DNA of 64,000 nucleotides from positions 1 through 64,000 of the forward strand of contig NAVB01000204.1 in the NCBI GenBank assembly GCA_002179805.1, written 5' to 3'. The notes under the pieces were generated by a model. That model made no database searches, was not told the DNA's origin, and saw only the letters and a list, made by a program, of their open reading frames with translations. Positions 44,015 to 53,039 of the stretch are shown here, one piece after another; position 1 is the stretch's first letter; the number at the start of each line of letters is the position of its first letter. Source of the stretch: Acanthamoeba lenticulata (Eukaryota; Discosea; Longamoebia; Acanthamoebidae). The position numbers were made by a program, and so were the translations under genes.

Positions 44015-45334
44015 ATGAAGTACCTCGCCCTTCTGGCCATCTTCGCGGCCTTCTTCTGCGTCTCGTCCTATGCCGACTGCAGCGTCAACATCAAGCAGAC
44101 CCTCGGCAGCGCCTGGCAGCAGGACGGCAAGAACCTGTCTCAGTGGAATGTGGCCATCACGGCCGGCTCGGAGGCCGTCAAGTCGCTCGAGCTCATCATC
44201 ACCGGCGCCACCATCAACCAGCTCTGGGAGCTGACAAACAAGTCCAACGGCGTCTTCGCCCTGCCCGACTACCGCCTCCAGAACGGCGGCATTCCGGCCG
44301 GCCAGACCCACCAGTTCGGCTACATCTGGCAGTCTGCTTCGCAGGCCACCATCGCCGTCTCCGCCATCAACTGCGGTGCCGCCGCCTCGGCTTCGCCTGC
44401 CGCGCCCTCGCCTTCGGCCTCTGCCGCCCCGGCCAGCCCGAGCGCCTCGCCCGCTGCGCCCTCGCCCTCGCCGTCGACCGTTGTCTCCACCCCTCAGCCC
44501 AGCTCGGCCCCTGCCGGCTGCAGCGTGAAGGTGGCCCAGACCACGCGCACGAGCCAGGACGGCTCGTGGACCACGGGTGACTTCAAGTTCCAGATCTACG
44601 ACCTCGTTTTCACCAACAACGGCAACCAGCCCGCCACCGGCATCCAGTTCAACGTCGCCCTCAACGCCAACCAGGAGATCTACCAGTTCTGGAACGTCGA
44701 GCGCCAGTCGGCCAACAGCAACGCCTTCAACGTGCCCACCTCGTGGGGTCCGCTCCAGGTCGGCGCCACCCTCGGCGCTGGCTACATCGTCCGCTCGCCC
44801 GTCTCGGCTGGCAACATCGCCGCCCCCGCTGTGACCATCACCTCCACCACTTGCTCTGGCTCGTCCACCGCCGCGCCCTCGCCTTCGGCCTCTCCCGCCC
44901 CGGCCAGCCCGAGCGCTTCGCCTGCCGCCCCCTCGGCCTCGCCCTCGGCTAACCCGACCATCGTCGCCACGCCGCAGCCCAGCTCGGCCAACGGCTGCAG
45001 CGCCAGCGTGAGCATCGTCGCCCGCTCGGCCGCCTCGGGTGGCGTGTGGACCGACAACGGCAACACGTTCCAGATCTTTGACATCTCGCTCCAGAACAAG
45101 GGCCAGCGCGCCATCAACGGCGGCGTGTTCACCTTTGGCCTCCAGTCCGGCGCCAGCATCAGTCAGTTCTGGGAGCTCAGCCGCCAGGGCTCCAGCAACG
45201 CCTTCAACGTGGCCTTTAACTACGGCGCGCTCCAGGCCGGCGCCAGCCAGGGCTCGGGCATCATCGTCCAGCTGGCCGGTTCGAGCCCCGCTGCTCTGCC
45301 CACCGTCACCCTCAGCTCGCTCGCTTGCCAGTAG
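44015..45334 (+). CDS. Luke-type cyst-wall lectin with three CBM49 domains
   Basis: An intronless secreted protein of 439 residues. Signal peptide MKYLALLAIFAAFFCVSSYA. Three cellulose-binding CBM49-like domains follow (about residues 21-124, 171-290, 328-439), each starting near a C-S-V/A-x-V/I core. Each has the aromatic positions W-x-x-x-G, QIYDLVFTNNGNQ or QIFDISLQNKGQ, and a Q-F-W-x-x/L block (QLWEL, QFWNVER, QFWELSR). Two Ala/Ser/Pro-rich spacers separate them (ASPAAPSPSASAAPASPSA type). This is the published architecture of Acanthamoeba Luke lectins, which bind cellulose and chitin in the cyst wall. Expression during encystation is therefore likely but is not shown by the sequence. The gene is strongly GC-biased. 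Confidence 0.9.
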   Translation: MKYLALLAIFAAFFCVSSYADCSVNIKQTLGSAWQQDGKNLSQWNVAITAGSEAVKSLELIITGATINQLWELTNKSNGVFALPDYRLQNGGIPAGQTHQFGYIWQSASQATIAVSAINCGAAASASPAAPSPSASAAPASPSASPAAPSPSPSTVVSTPQPSSAPAGCSVKVAQTTRTSQDGSWTTGDFKFQIYDLVFTNNGNQPATGIQFNVALNANQEIYQFWNVERQSANSNAFNVPTSWGPLQVGATLGAGYIVRSPVSAGNIAAPAVTITSTTCSGSSTAAPSPSASPAPASPSASPAAPSASPSANPTIVATPQPSSANGCSASVSIVARSAASGGVWTDNGNTFQIFDISLQNKGQRAINGGVFTFGLQSGASISQFWELSRQGSSNAFNVAFNYGALQAGASQGSGIIVQLAGSSPAALPTVTLSSLACQ

Positions 45335-45672
45335 ATATCTACTCGGCGCCAGTGATCTTTCCTTCCATACTCGACTCCAGGAGATATTCTCCTCACCTCT
45401 GCAAAAAACAAATACAATTTTTAATATATATCTTTTATCTATCATCTCGCCAAAGTACTTCAGGCACCCTCCGTGATGGCGATGATAATGACAATCACCA
45501 ACGAAGTGGAAAGCAGTTGACTGCCAATTCAAGCTTTTTACATTTGCCACCTTTTTGATTGGTCGATCCACCACCGGCGACTCTTGGCGTGAATGTTGAT
45601 TCGAATGCTCGTCCCTCATCACTCGCGTGCCTGTGCACAGGGAGTGTGTCACCAACTTCGTGTGCCACTTCA
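45335..45672. other. Convergent intergenic region
   Basis: Between the 3' ends of the lectin and the next gene. It includes an AT-rich stretch near 45410-45440. Nothing else supported. Confidence 0.5.
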
Positions 45673-47742
45673 CTAGCTGGGGCCTGGGTTGGCTGCTCGA
45701 AGCTTGCCGACTACCTCGCGCTCTAATCGGTTCAGTTCCTCCGTAAGCGATTTCACCTGTGCTCGCAGCTCCTTCAACTCTTCGCTCTGCTCTCGTTCAC
45801 ATCGTCGCTTGGCCTGTGGCTCCTCCTCCTCGTCCTCCTCGTTGTTTTCTCCTCGCTCGCCGTCGTCCTCCTCGGTTCGTCGGCGCTTGACGCCCGGCTC
45901 GGTGGCCACCAGGGCCGCGCCCGCCTTGTCGTCGTTCATGGGATGTGTCAATTGGACCTCGCGGTGCACGCGTCGGCCGTCGTCGGGGAAAACGGGGCCC
46001 TCCTTGACCGCGCCGGTTGCCGTCGCCGCCGCCGAGACCGGGGCCGTGTGCAGGCATCCGATGTTGCGCTCGCGCCCGTGGGGCATGAGCCCCGCGAGCG
46101 AGAGGGCGACCACTTCGAGCTTGACCGGGGCGATCAGCGCGGGCTCGCCGAGGAACTCGACCCAGATGCCGCATCGTTCCCGCAGCTCACACTGCAGCTC
46201 GGCCGCCGTCCACGTCGTCGCCGTGGCCGCCGCCGCAGACGCCTCGGGCCAGCCCCAGACGTTCCAGTGGTGGTTGAGCGCCGCCTGGACCTCGAATCGA
46301 TAGCGGCGCGGCTCGGGCTCCGCGGCTTGAACGGCGGCCGTGGGCACGAAGAGGGCGTTGAGGGCGCGGGCCAGCTGGGCTTGGCACATGTCGACGCCCT
46401 GCAAGAGGCATGGTCGGCTGAGCAGGTCGGCCGCGCTGGACAAACCGGCGGTCGTGCCGTTCTCCCACAGGACCTCGCGTCGCGAGGACCCGGCGACGTG
46501 CTTGGCGACAAGGTCGCGCAGCTTGTTGTAGGCCGCGCTGCCCTCGACCATGCGCAGCGCCGGGCGCGCGCCGATCTCGCGGCAAAACTCGTCGTACATG
46601 CGCACGACCTGTGCGACAAAGGCCAGCTTCTCCGCGGCGAGGAAGCCCACGAGGTCGTCCACCAGGCCAGTCTTGGTGTTGTTCCCCCGCTTGGAGGTCG
46701 TGGGCAGGCCCGGCTCGGTCTTCACGGCGACGCCCGGCTCGAGCTTGACCGAGGCCGGCCTGCCCAGCTTGCCGCCAGTTCCGCTGGCGCTGGCGCTGAC
46801 GCTGGCGCCTGGCCGAGCCTCTGCGCGGTCAGAGAGGGCCTTCCACGCGCTCGAGCGCAGGAGGTCAATGGTGGTGATCATGACGGTCTTGCTGGCGGCG
46901 TCGACGCCGCTCGAAGAGGCCGCGGCAGCGGCCATGACGGCGCGGTAGGTCGCGATGGCGGCGGCGGCCGTGGCATTGGAGACGGTCCGCGCGTAGAAGG
47001 TGAGGCGGGCCATGAGGGTGAGCCGCGTGAACCGCTCGCGCATCTGGTGGGCCATGGCCTCGCTGTTGACCATGACCTCGAGCGGGAAGCGGCAGCCCGT
47101 CGTGAGGGCCGGCACGCACGAGTTGTAGAAGGTGATGCCCAGTTTGTCCAGCGGCAGTGGATCCACCACGCGCCAGCTCACCTTGGCCACGGGCAGCGGC
47201 CGCACGTTGGTGGGCTTCAGGGCCGAGAACTCGGCCGCGGGCAGCACGCCCTCGAGTGCGGCCAATGCCATGCGGTGGACCGCGGGCGGATCAAACTCGG
47301 ACATGAGGCTCACTTTGTAAAACTCGCCCACGAGCTTCACGAGCCTGGTGTCGGGCACGTTCGACGATCCGTCGCTGTGACGTACGACGGCCAACGGCGG
47401 CGCATAGTAAAAGCGGCGGTCGTTTGGTGGTGCAAAGGCGTTGTAGACACAGGCAAACACTTCACATCGATAGCCCAGGTAGTCGAAGACGGCCACGGCT
47501 GTGGCCAGGAGGATGACACTCGCTGGAATTTGCGCCTGTGTAGCGGTGCTGTTGCTGTTTGTTGCCACGTCGAGAAGTGGCATTTCTCCCGAAGTGCGAG
47601 TTGTAGGAGCAGTGCCACTACTACTCGGCATAAGATGGCGGCCTTGGTTTGTTGTCGATCCACTTGCTCTTCCCTCTAGAGCCTCGTCCTCGTATCGGCT
47701 GGCCTGACCAAAGGTGTCGGTTGTAGGGGAAGAATCTGCCAT
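45673..47742 (-). CDS. Nuclear-type acidic protein with leucine-zipper-like tail, unknown function
   Basis: An uninterrupted frame of 689 residues from ATG 47742 (MADSSPTTDTFGQASRYEDE). The N-terminal ~400 residues look globular, with GYRCEVFACVYNAFAPPNDR and FPLEVMVNSEAMAHQMRERF. In the middle are two SUMO-type consensus sites in a row, VKLEPG and VKTEPG. A second globular part has FRFEVQ-like RYRFEVQAALNHHWNVWGWP and CGIWVEFLGEPALIAPVKLE. The tail has the basic signal VKRRRTEEDD, an acidic run, QAKRRCE, and then a heptad-like coiled coil, LKELRAQVKSLTEELNRLE. NLS, SUMO sites and coiled coil suggest a chromatin or transcription protein; no DNA-binding fold was recognised. Confidence 0.7.
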   Translation of the reverse strand: MADSSPTTDTFGQASRYEDEALEGRASGSTTNQGRHLMPSSSGTAPTTRTSGEMPLLDVATNSNSTATQAQIPASVILLATAVAVFDYLGYRCEVFACVYNAFAPPNDRRFYYAPPLAVVRHSDGSSNVPDTRLVKLVGEFYKVSLMSEFDPPAVHRMALAALEGVLPAAEFSALKPTNVRPLPVAKVSWRVVDPLPLDKLGITFYNSCVPALTTGCRFPLEVMVNSEAMAHQMRERFTRLTLMARLTFYARTVSNATAAAAIATYRAVMAAAAASSSGVDAASKTVMITTIDLLRSSAWKALSDRAEARPGASVSASASGTGGKLGRPASVKLEPGVAVKTEPGLPTTSKRGNNTKTGLVDDLVGFLAAEKLAFVAQVVRMYDEFCREIGARPALRMVEGSAAYNKLRDLVAKHVAGSSRREVLWENGTTAGLSSAADLLSRPCLLQGVDMCQAQLARALNALFVPTAAVQAAEPEPRRYRFEVQAALNHHWNVWGWPEASAAAATATTWTAAELQCELRERCGIWVEFLGEPALIAPVKLEVVALSLAGLMPHGRERNIGCLHTAPVSAAATATGAVKEGPVFPDDGRRVHREVQLTHPMNDDKAGAALVATEPGVKRRRTEEDDGERGENNEEDEEEEPQAKRRCEREQSEELKELRAQVKSLTEELNRLEREVVGKLRAANPGPS

Positions 47743-48153
47743 GTGCAGATTGTCATGAAGGCAGAACAAGCTGGCTGCTGCGCTGGCCTCGGCCTTACTG
47801 CTGTGTAGTGTCCAATCCGCACAGACCTGTCTTTAACAAGTTCTTCTTCTGCTTGGACTTACGCTGTTGGTTCGCCAGTACAAACAACTGGCATCATTGG
47901 TTGAAGGCCGGGTGAACCGTAGTCGCTGACGAGGGTCCAACTGGTGCCATTGGTCCATTTCTGAAGAACTGCCATCATTGGTTACAACACTAGCCAATAG
48001 TAATTAAGAACCCCGAAATTCAAGTGAATGGTGACAAGCTTTATTCGGTCGAACTGGAAAGATCTCGTGCCCAACAAAAAGTACCAATGTAAAGGAATGT
48101 GGGTCATGCTGGACAGGTCAATTTGCGACAAACTTCCTCAAGGAGGGACAACA
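47743..48153. other. Divergent promoter region
   Basis: Separates the starts of the acidic protein and the GH79 gene. An in-frame ATG at 48028 would extend the glycosidase N-terminus but would bury its signal peptide, so it is treated as leader. Confidence 0.5.
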
Positions 48154-49842
48154 ATGCGCCAGTTGTACCTGCTCCAGCTTGGGCTTCTTTTAGTGGTGGC
48201 GTTGTCGCCCGCATCGTCCTTGCGAACCCAAAGTGGCCAGCTGAATGTGGAGGTCGACATTCTGTTGCACACTGAGCGGGAGCCGTCCCACATGGCCGTC
48301 GGACCGCTGAACCCTGCGTTTGCAGGTTTTTCAGTGGAGTGGTCCCTTGACCGCCTCTTCCTGCCCGAGGCGCAGGACGGCTTGTACAACACCACCCTCC
48401 AGCTCTTTCGCAACCTGCAAGAGGCCACAGGCGCCGCTCCTCCTTTGCGTGTTGGTGGCAACTCTGCCGACGCAACGTGGTATGTTCTACTGCCCCAAGC
48501 CTTTTATTAAAGCAAATTATTAAAGCAAAAAACAACAATGTATCAAAACAGGTGGCGGCCCCCAGGCGTGACGCCGCCTTCGTGGGTCCACAAGGACATC
48601 GCAAGTCCGCCCAACTTGATCGACCAGCTGGCCGCCTTCTTCGAGGAGCTCGATGCTGGGAACGTTCATGCCCCCGAGCCCAACCTCGTGCTCGACCTCA
48701 ACTTTCGTGAGGGCGATGCCGAGCTGGCCGTCAACGAGGCCAAGTACCTGGCCGCCCAGTTTGGCGCCCGCCGCTGGCGGCACGTCAAGGCCTTCGAGAT
48801 TGGGAACGAGTGCGACCTCTACGCATCGAAGAAAGAAGCCTACCGCAACGCCTCCTCATGGAGCCCCGTCCTGTACACCGCTCAGTGGTCGCGGTTCGCA
48901 CAGGCCGTGGCTTCTGCGGTCGAACGCTATGGGCCGGTCCGGTTCCAGGGCGCTACGTTCTGCTGCCAAAAGGACTGGTTCGCGTTCTTGCCCAAGTTTG
49001 TAGAGGCCAACGCCGCAAGGCTGGCCTCTGTGTCGGTCCACCTCTACCCGCTAGCCGTGTGCAACGGGAGGAACGTGAGCCTTGAGCAGCTTCTCATGCA
49101 CCTCTTGCCCGATGGCGCCCAGCTCGACGGGCTGGCGGCAGCGCGGGCCCGCGGCGTCGAGTACTGGCTGGCCGAGACCAACAGCGTCGCCTGCGGGGGC
49201 GAGCACGGCGTGTCCGACGTGTTTGGCTCGGCCTTGTGGGCCATCGACTGGCTCTTCAACGGGGCGGCGCTGGGCTACCGCGGGATGAACTTCCACGGCG
49301 CTGGGAGCGGGGCCGCCTACGCGCCCTGGAGCTACGTCTGGCGCCAGCCCGCCGACCGCGCGCTCACCGTGCACCCGCTCTACTACGCCATGTTGGCCTT
49401 TGCCCGCACCCTGGGCGGGCCACAGGCCTACATCTTGCCCTTGAACTCGCCGCTGCTCGAGGTCAAGACGTCGCCGCCGTCGTTCTCGTCGCTGAGCGTC
49501 TGGAGCGTGGGCGACGCCTCGTCGGGCGCGCGCAAGCTGGTGATCAACCATCGCGGCATCGCTCCAGGAACGCCCAACGCCACCGTGACGGTGCGGCTGA
49601 CCACAGGCGGCTGGCACAAGGCCGCGAGGTTAACCGTCCTCGAGGCCCCCTCAGCCTATGCGACGACGGGCGTGCGGCTGGGCGGCCAGACCTTTGACGG
49701 GTCTTCGGACGGGCGGCCTCGTGGCACAGCGCATGTGACGTGGCTCTACAGCGCCACAGCCGTGGAGTGGCGCTTCGAGGTGCAAGCGGGCTCAACGGCC
49801 TTCTTCACCGTCTGCCCCGACAGAGGTTCAGCCACGTGCTGA
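48154..49842 (+). CDS. Glycoside hydrolase family 79 (beta-glucuronidase/heparanase-like), secreted
   Basis: Exons 48154-48479 and 48552-49842 join in phase (tg|g, Trp) to give 538 residues. Signal peptide MRQLYLLQLGLLLVVALSPA. Early block FAGFSVEWSLDRLF and PLRVGGNSADATWW. The catalytic acid/base is the Glu in FEIGNECDLY, and the nucleophile Glu is in YWLAETNSVACGG, with AIDWLFNGAALGYRGMNFHG and YYAMLAFARTLG after it. The C-terminal beta-domain has LVINHRG and VEWRFEVQAGSTAFF. GH79 enzymes cut glucuronides or heparan-type chains, so the target could be wall or matrix glycan or prey polysaccharide. Its nearness to the lectin suggests a surface or matrix role, but that is inference. Confidence 0.85.
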
Positions 49843-50224
49843 CCAAGGAAGTTGTGCGGCGAGGGTGCGTCGACCGCAGCAACAACAACACGTAGTGTAG
49901 CATAAGTCCAAGTAGAAGAAGAAATTGAATTTTTGTTTTCAATGGTCTTCTCCATGCACACCACCACAAGAGGTGCGCGGCACGATGCCGCACCACCACA
50001 GCCTCTGGACAGTTGTTGTCCATCATCGAGCATGTGGTGGTGGCTCTCTTTGGTAAAACGTAGAGAGAGGAGGCTCCCGTCCCTTCCCCCCTTGCCTCTC
50101 TCCTGGCCAGGAGGAGGATGAGGAGGAAGCGACGACGCGCCAGAGGCCTCCAGACGAAGACGCACAGAGGAAAGGGTGTTGCAACACCACCATCATCACC
50201 AAAGTCTGGTGCCGCTTCGTCTTT
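49843..50224. other. Convergent intergenic region
   Basis: No gene supported. It contains CAA-rich and GAGG-rich simple stretches. Confidence 0.4.
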
Positions 50225-52619
50225 TTACTCAAAGCTAAACTGCGTGCGCGTTTCGCAGAAGTTGACACCGTCATTCGTAACGCTGCACGACATGATGGTA
50301 AGGACGGTGAGAAGAAACATCATGGTCTCTCCAAGGTGGTGCACGACATGGTGGTGATGCTGACGAAAGCGAAAGAGCAGGTGCGCACCTCACGAGCGCC
50401 ATGCCTCGACTACGCGCCGGCGTCACACAGATGAGCGTCCCCGCCTCGTGGAACGTCGCTGGCACCACCATGTCCCCAAATCGCACCTGCGCAACTCAAG
50501 ACGATGAGTCTCATGATCTATCGGCGCAAGAACAGGGCAGGGACGAGCCGCGCACCTTCAAGTTGGACGAGTTGATGAAGTTGCTTCCCAAAATTACAAT
50601 CCGCGTTCCACCGCTGACCGGCCCCATCGAGGGCAGCACCTCGAGCACAACTGGCGGCGGAGGGCCTGAAGCAGCAGCAGCCATTGAGCTCTCGCGTCAG
50701 AGGAGGGAACGCGTGCAGTGGTGTCGGTAGAAAGACGTACTGTCCTGCTTCTCGTTGAGGTACTGCGTATGCGAGAAGACCTCGATAGGATTCGAGATCA
50801 CCGTGCAGCCCGGAATGTCCTCAAACGCTGCCTGCGCGCCAGCATACCTGCAGGTGGACAACCCTTGTAAGGCTTCTTCCTCTCTATCTTGCGTGGAAAG
50901 CATCTTGGGCGTACTTCTTGAGGGTAAACCGAAGTCGGAAGAGGGTGCCCTGCTGCTGCGAAGTCGAGAGGATCTTGAGCTTCTTGAATGCTGCAAACAC
51001 ACCGTTTGTGATTCTAACGATGCGGTTCCCGTCTACGCACTGCGGCAATGGCGTCTGGTCGATGGACAGACATAGGCGTGCGTGCGTGATGATAAGGCCT
51101 ACTTCGTGATGCGGAACGATGAAGGGTTTCTGTGTTTGCATACCTCATTGTCGCTTCGGATCAAAGTTGCCTCTACAAAAAGATTGGAGTCGTTGTCTTG
51201 GCCCGAGAGCAGCATGACCGTGGGGAAAGGCTTGAGTATGCGCTGATAGACTGTCTTGGATGGTGGTTGCCGCGCTATCCGAATCTGGAATCTGTTGTCG
51301 AAGGCGTAATTAGGAGGGAAGAAGGACAAAATTCTCAATCAAATCATAAAAGGAGAGAAAGGGGAAAGATTAACGCACCGCTGTGCAGTGCCGTCAGCAG
51401 CTACTGAGTGGCCCGCACCGTCGTGCACACCGTCTGCCGTTGTTGTGGTGGGGGCGGAGTCCATGCCCATGGAGCTCATCGTGAGCGGGCTGGTAGGGGC
51501 GGACGAGGTAGGCTGCACGGAGAGCAGAGGTGGGCCTTCATGATTGTCGAGGAGGAACCCCTGCGCGCCGGCCACATCCATTGTGTAGCCATCGCCAATG
51601 AGGTCTAATTCGTCCTGAATGGCCTGCAATTCGTCGTCGGCGGGACGTTTTCTGCCTCTTCGAATTGAGGAGGCAGACGTAGCTGGTGTCGTAGGTACAG
51701 AGGAGGAGCCTGGGGTAGAAGGTGGAAGTGGTGTGGATGGGGTAGATGGAGAAGGAACATAGGAAGGAGTGGGAGTGGTGGCAGTCTTGACAGAAACCGC
51801 AGACGTTGTGAGGCCCGCAGCAGAAGCCCCAAGGGCGTGCGAAGCGGAGGCTATCCGTCGCTTTATCTCGAGGAGGGTGGAGGATTCGATTTGCAGCAGC
51901 TGAATTAGCACCCGCATCTGCTGCGTAGAGAGTTTCGAAAGCCAGCTGTGTAGAGAGAAGAGCTCATCAACGGGCAGTTTAAGCAGCTCGATGAGGAGGT
52001 GAAGCAACTCCCAGGGGAGGCCCGGCTCGAGCTGGAGCAGCTGCTGACGCTCCAGGTGAAGGGGCGTCTCCGAGAGGATGGAGTGATAGCGCTTCATTGT
52101 GTCAAAAGACCACGACTGGAATACCTCTTGCACCTAGATGGATGTGTCACACACGTTCCAAGGAGAGAGCGTGTAAGCTAGCGAAGTGCAAGGGGATTGA
52201 AATTGAAAGAGAGGGGGGGGGAACAAGAGTAATAAACCACAATGTACCTTCTTCAAGAACGCTTCCTGACTCTCGAGGGAACCGGGTGGGATTGTGTTAT
52301 TCGTGAGATGGAGCAGCTGTAGCACTGTGATCTGCTGCAGCAACTGCTGAATGCCGAGAAGGTCGATGAGGATGCGCAGCGGCACAGCATCGGCGGGCGG
52401 GTCCTTAATGAGGTGCTGAAGCTTGAGGGGCTCGATCTTGGACAAGAATGGCGGCAGCTTCTCGAACATTTGACCGAGGAAAGGGATTATGAGGTTCTGC
52501 GGCAGCTTGGGCTGGGCGACCTGCGTCAGGTAGATTAAGACCTGCGGATGGTCCTGGCCCAGCTGGTGCAGCTTCACCAACAGCCCATGGAGCTGCTGAT
52601 TGATTGTTTGGTGGTTCAT
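50225..52619 (-). CDS. CudA-like transcription factor: helical N-terminus, STAT/Rel-like DNA-binding region, IPT/TIG domain
   Basis: Multi-exon. Exon 1 (52619-52248) and exon 2 (52133-51379) encode long Leu/Gln-rich helices (HQTINQQLHGLLVKLHQLGQ; LPWELLHLLIELLKLPVDEL) and a Pro/Thr/Ser linker with RRGRKRPADDE (NLS). Exon 3 (51291-51144) has IRIARQPPSKTVYQRILKPF and LFVEATLIRSDNE. Later exons give VDGNRIVRITNGVFAAFKKL, KILSTSQQQGTLFRLRFTLK and VISNPIEVFSHTQYL. These resemble the amoebozoan CudA core, a region related to STAT DNA-binding domains (from memory, not searched). The last exons form an IPT fold: PVVLEVLPSMGPVSGGTRI, VILGSNF, VRFGDMVVPATFHEAGTLIC, VTNDGVNFCETRTQFSFE. The splices into the last two exons were phase-checked. 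Exon 4-5 edges are approximate. Confidence 0.7.
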
Positions 52620-53039
52620 TTTACGCTGAGCGGCACGAATGGGATTCGAATTGAATGGCCCCTACGACCGTTGAGGAGGGACTTCGGAGCGAAGTTGCCC
52701 GTGGCAAGTATTAAGTCTCGGAAAATCTAGGGGCCTGGTGGTCTTTAAACGCGAACCAGATCACCCTCGTCTTCGCCGACCCGAGAGACACTTGGTTGGA
52801 TCAAATCTCTCTCTTCTTCACGCCAGCTGCTTGCTGCTGGTCGTGCCGCGACAGAAAACACTGTGCAATCGCTGAACCACCCAGCCAGCAGTGTCGAATC
52901 CACCCAATTTCCCGCTTCGCCCGTTCCGTCGGTTTGTCACGAGCCTGCCGCTCAGCTTGCGGCCTCGAAATTTCACGACAGCCCAACAGCAACATCTGAT
53001 TGACCTTGGGGCTTCGTCCTCCGGAGGCTTGTGGGCAAG
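52620..53039. other. Divergent promoter region
   Basis: Between the transcription-factor start and the ABC-transporter start. No supported gene; the 137-codon frame beginning 52891 is only the transporter exon read through its first intron. Confidence 0.5.

Noticed and set aside
43988..45673. 561-codon minus-strand open frame opposite the lectin
   Set aside because: Low-complexity Gly/Arg/Ala shadow caused by the GC-rich lectin codons; no motif or splice signals.
45943..47679. 578-codon plus-strand open frame
   Set aside because: Antisense of the 689-codon gene; His/Arg/Gly-rich without any motif.
50401..50730. Plus-strand 109-codon ATG frame
   Set aside because: It is antisense to two phase-consistent IPT exons of the transcription factor.
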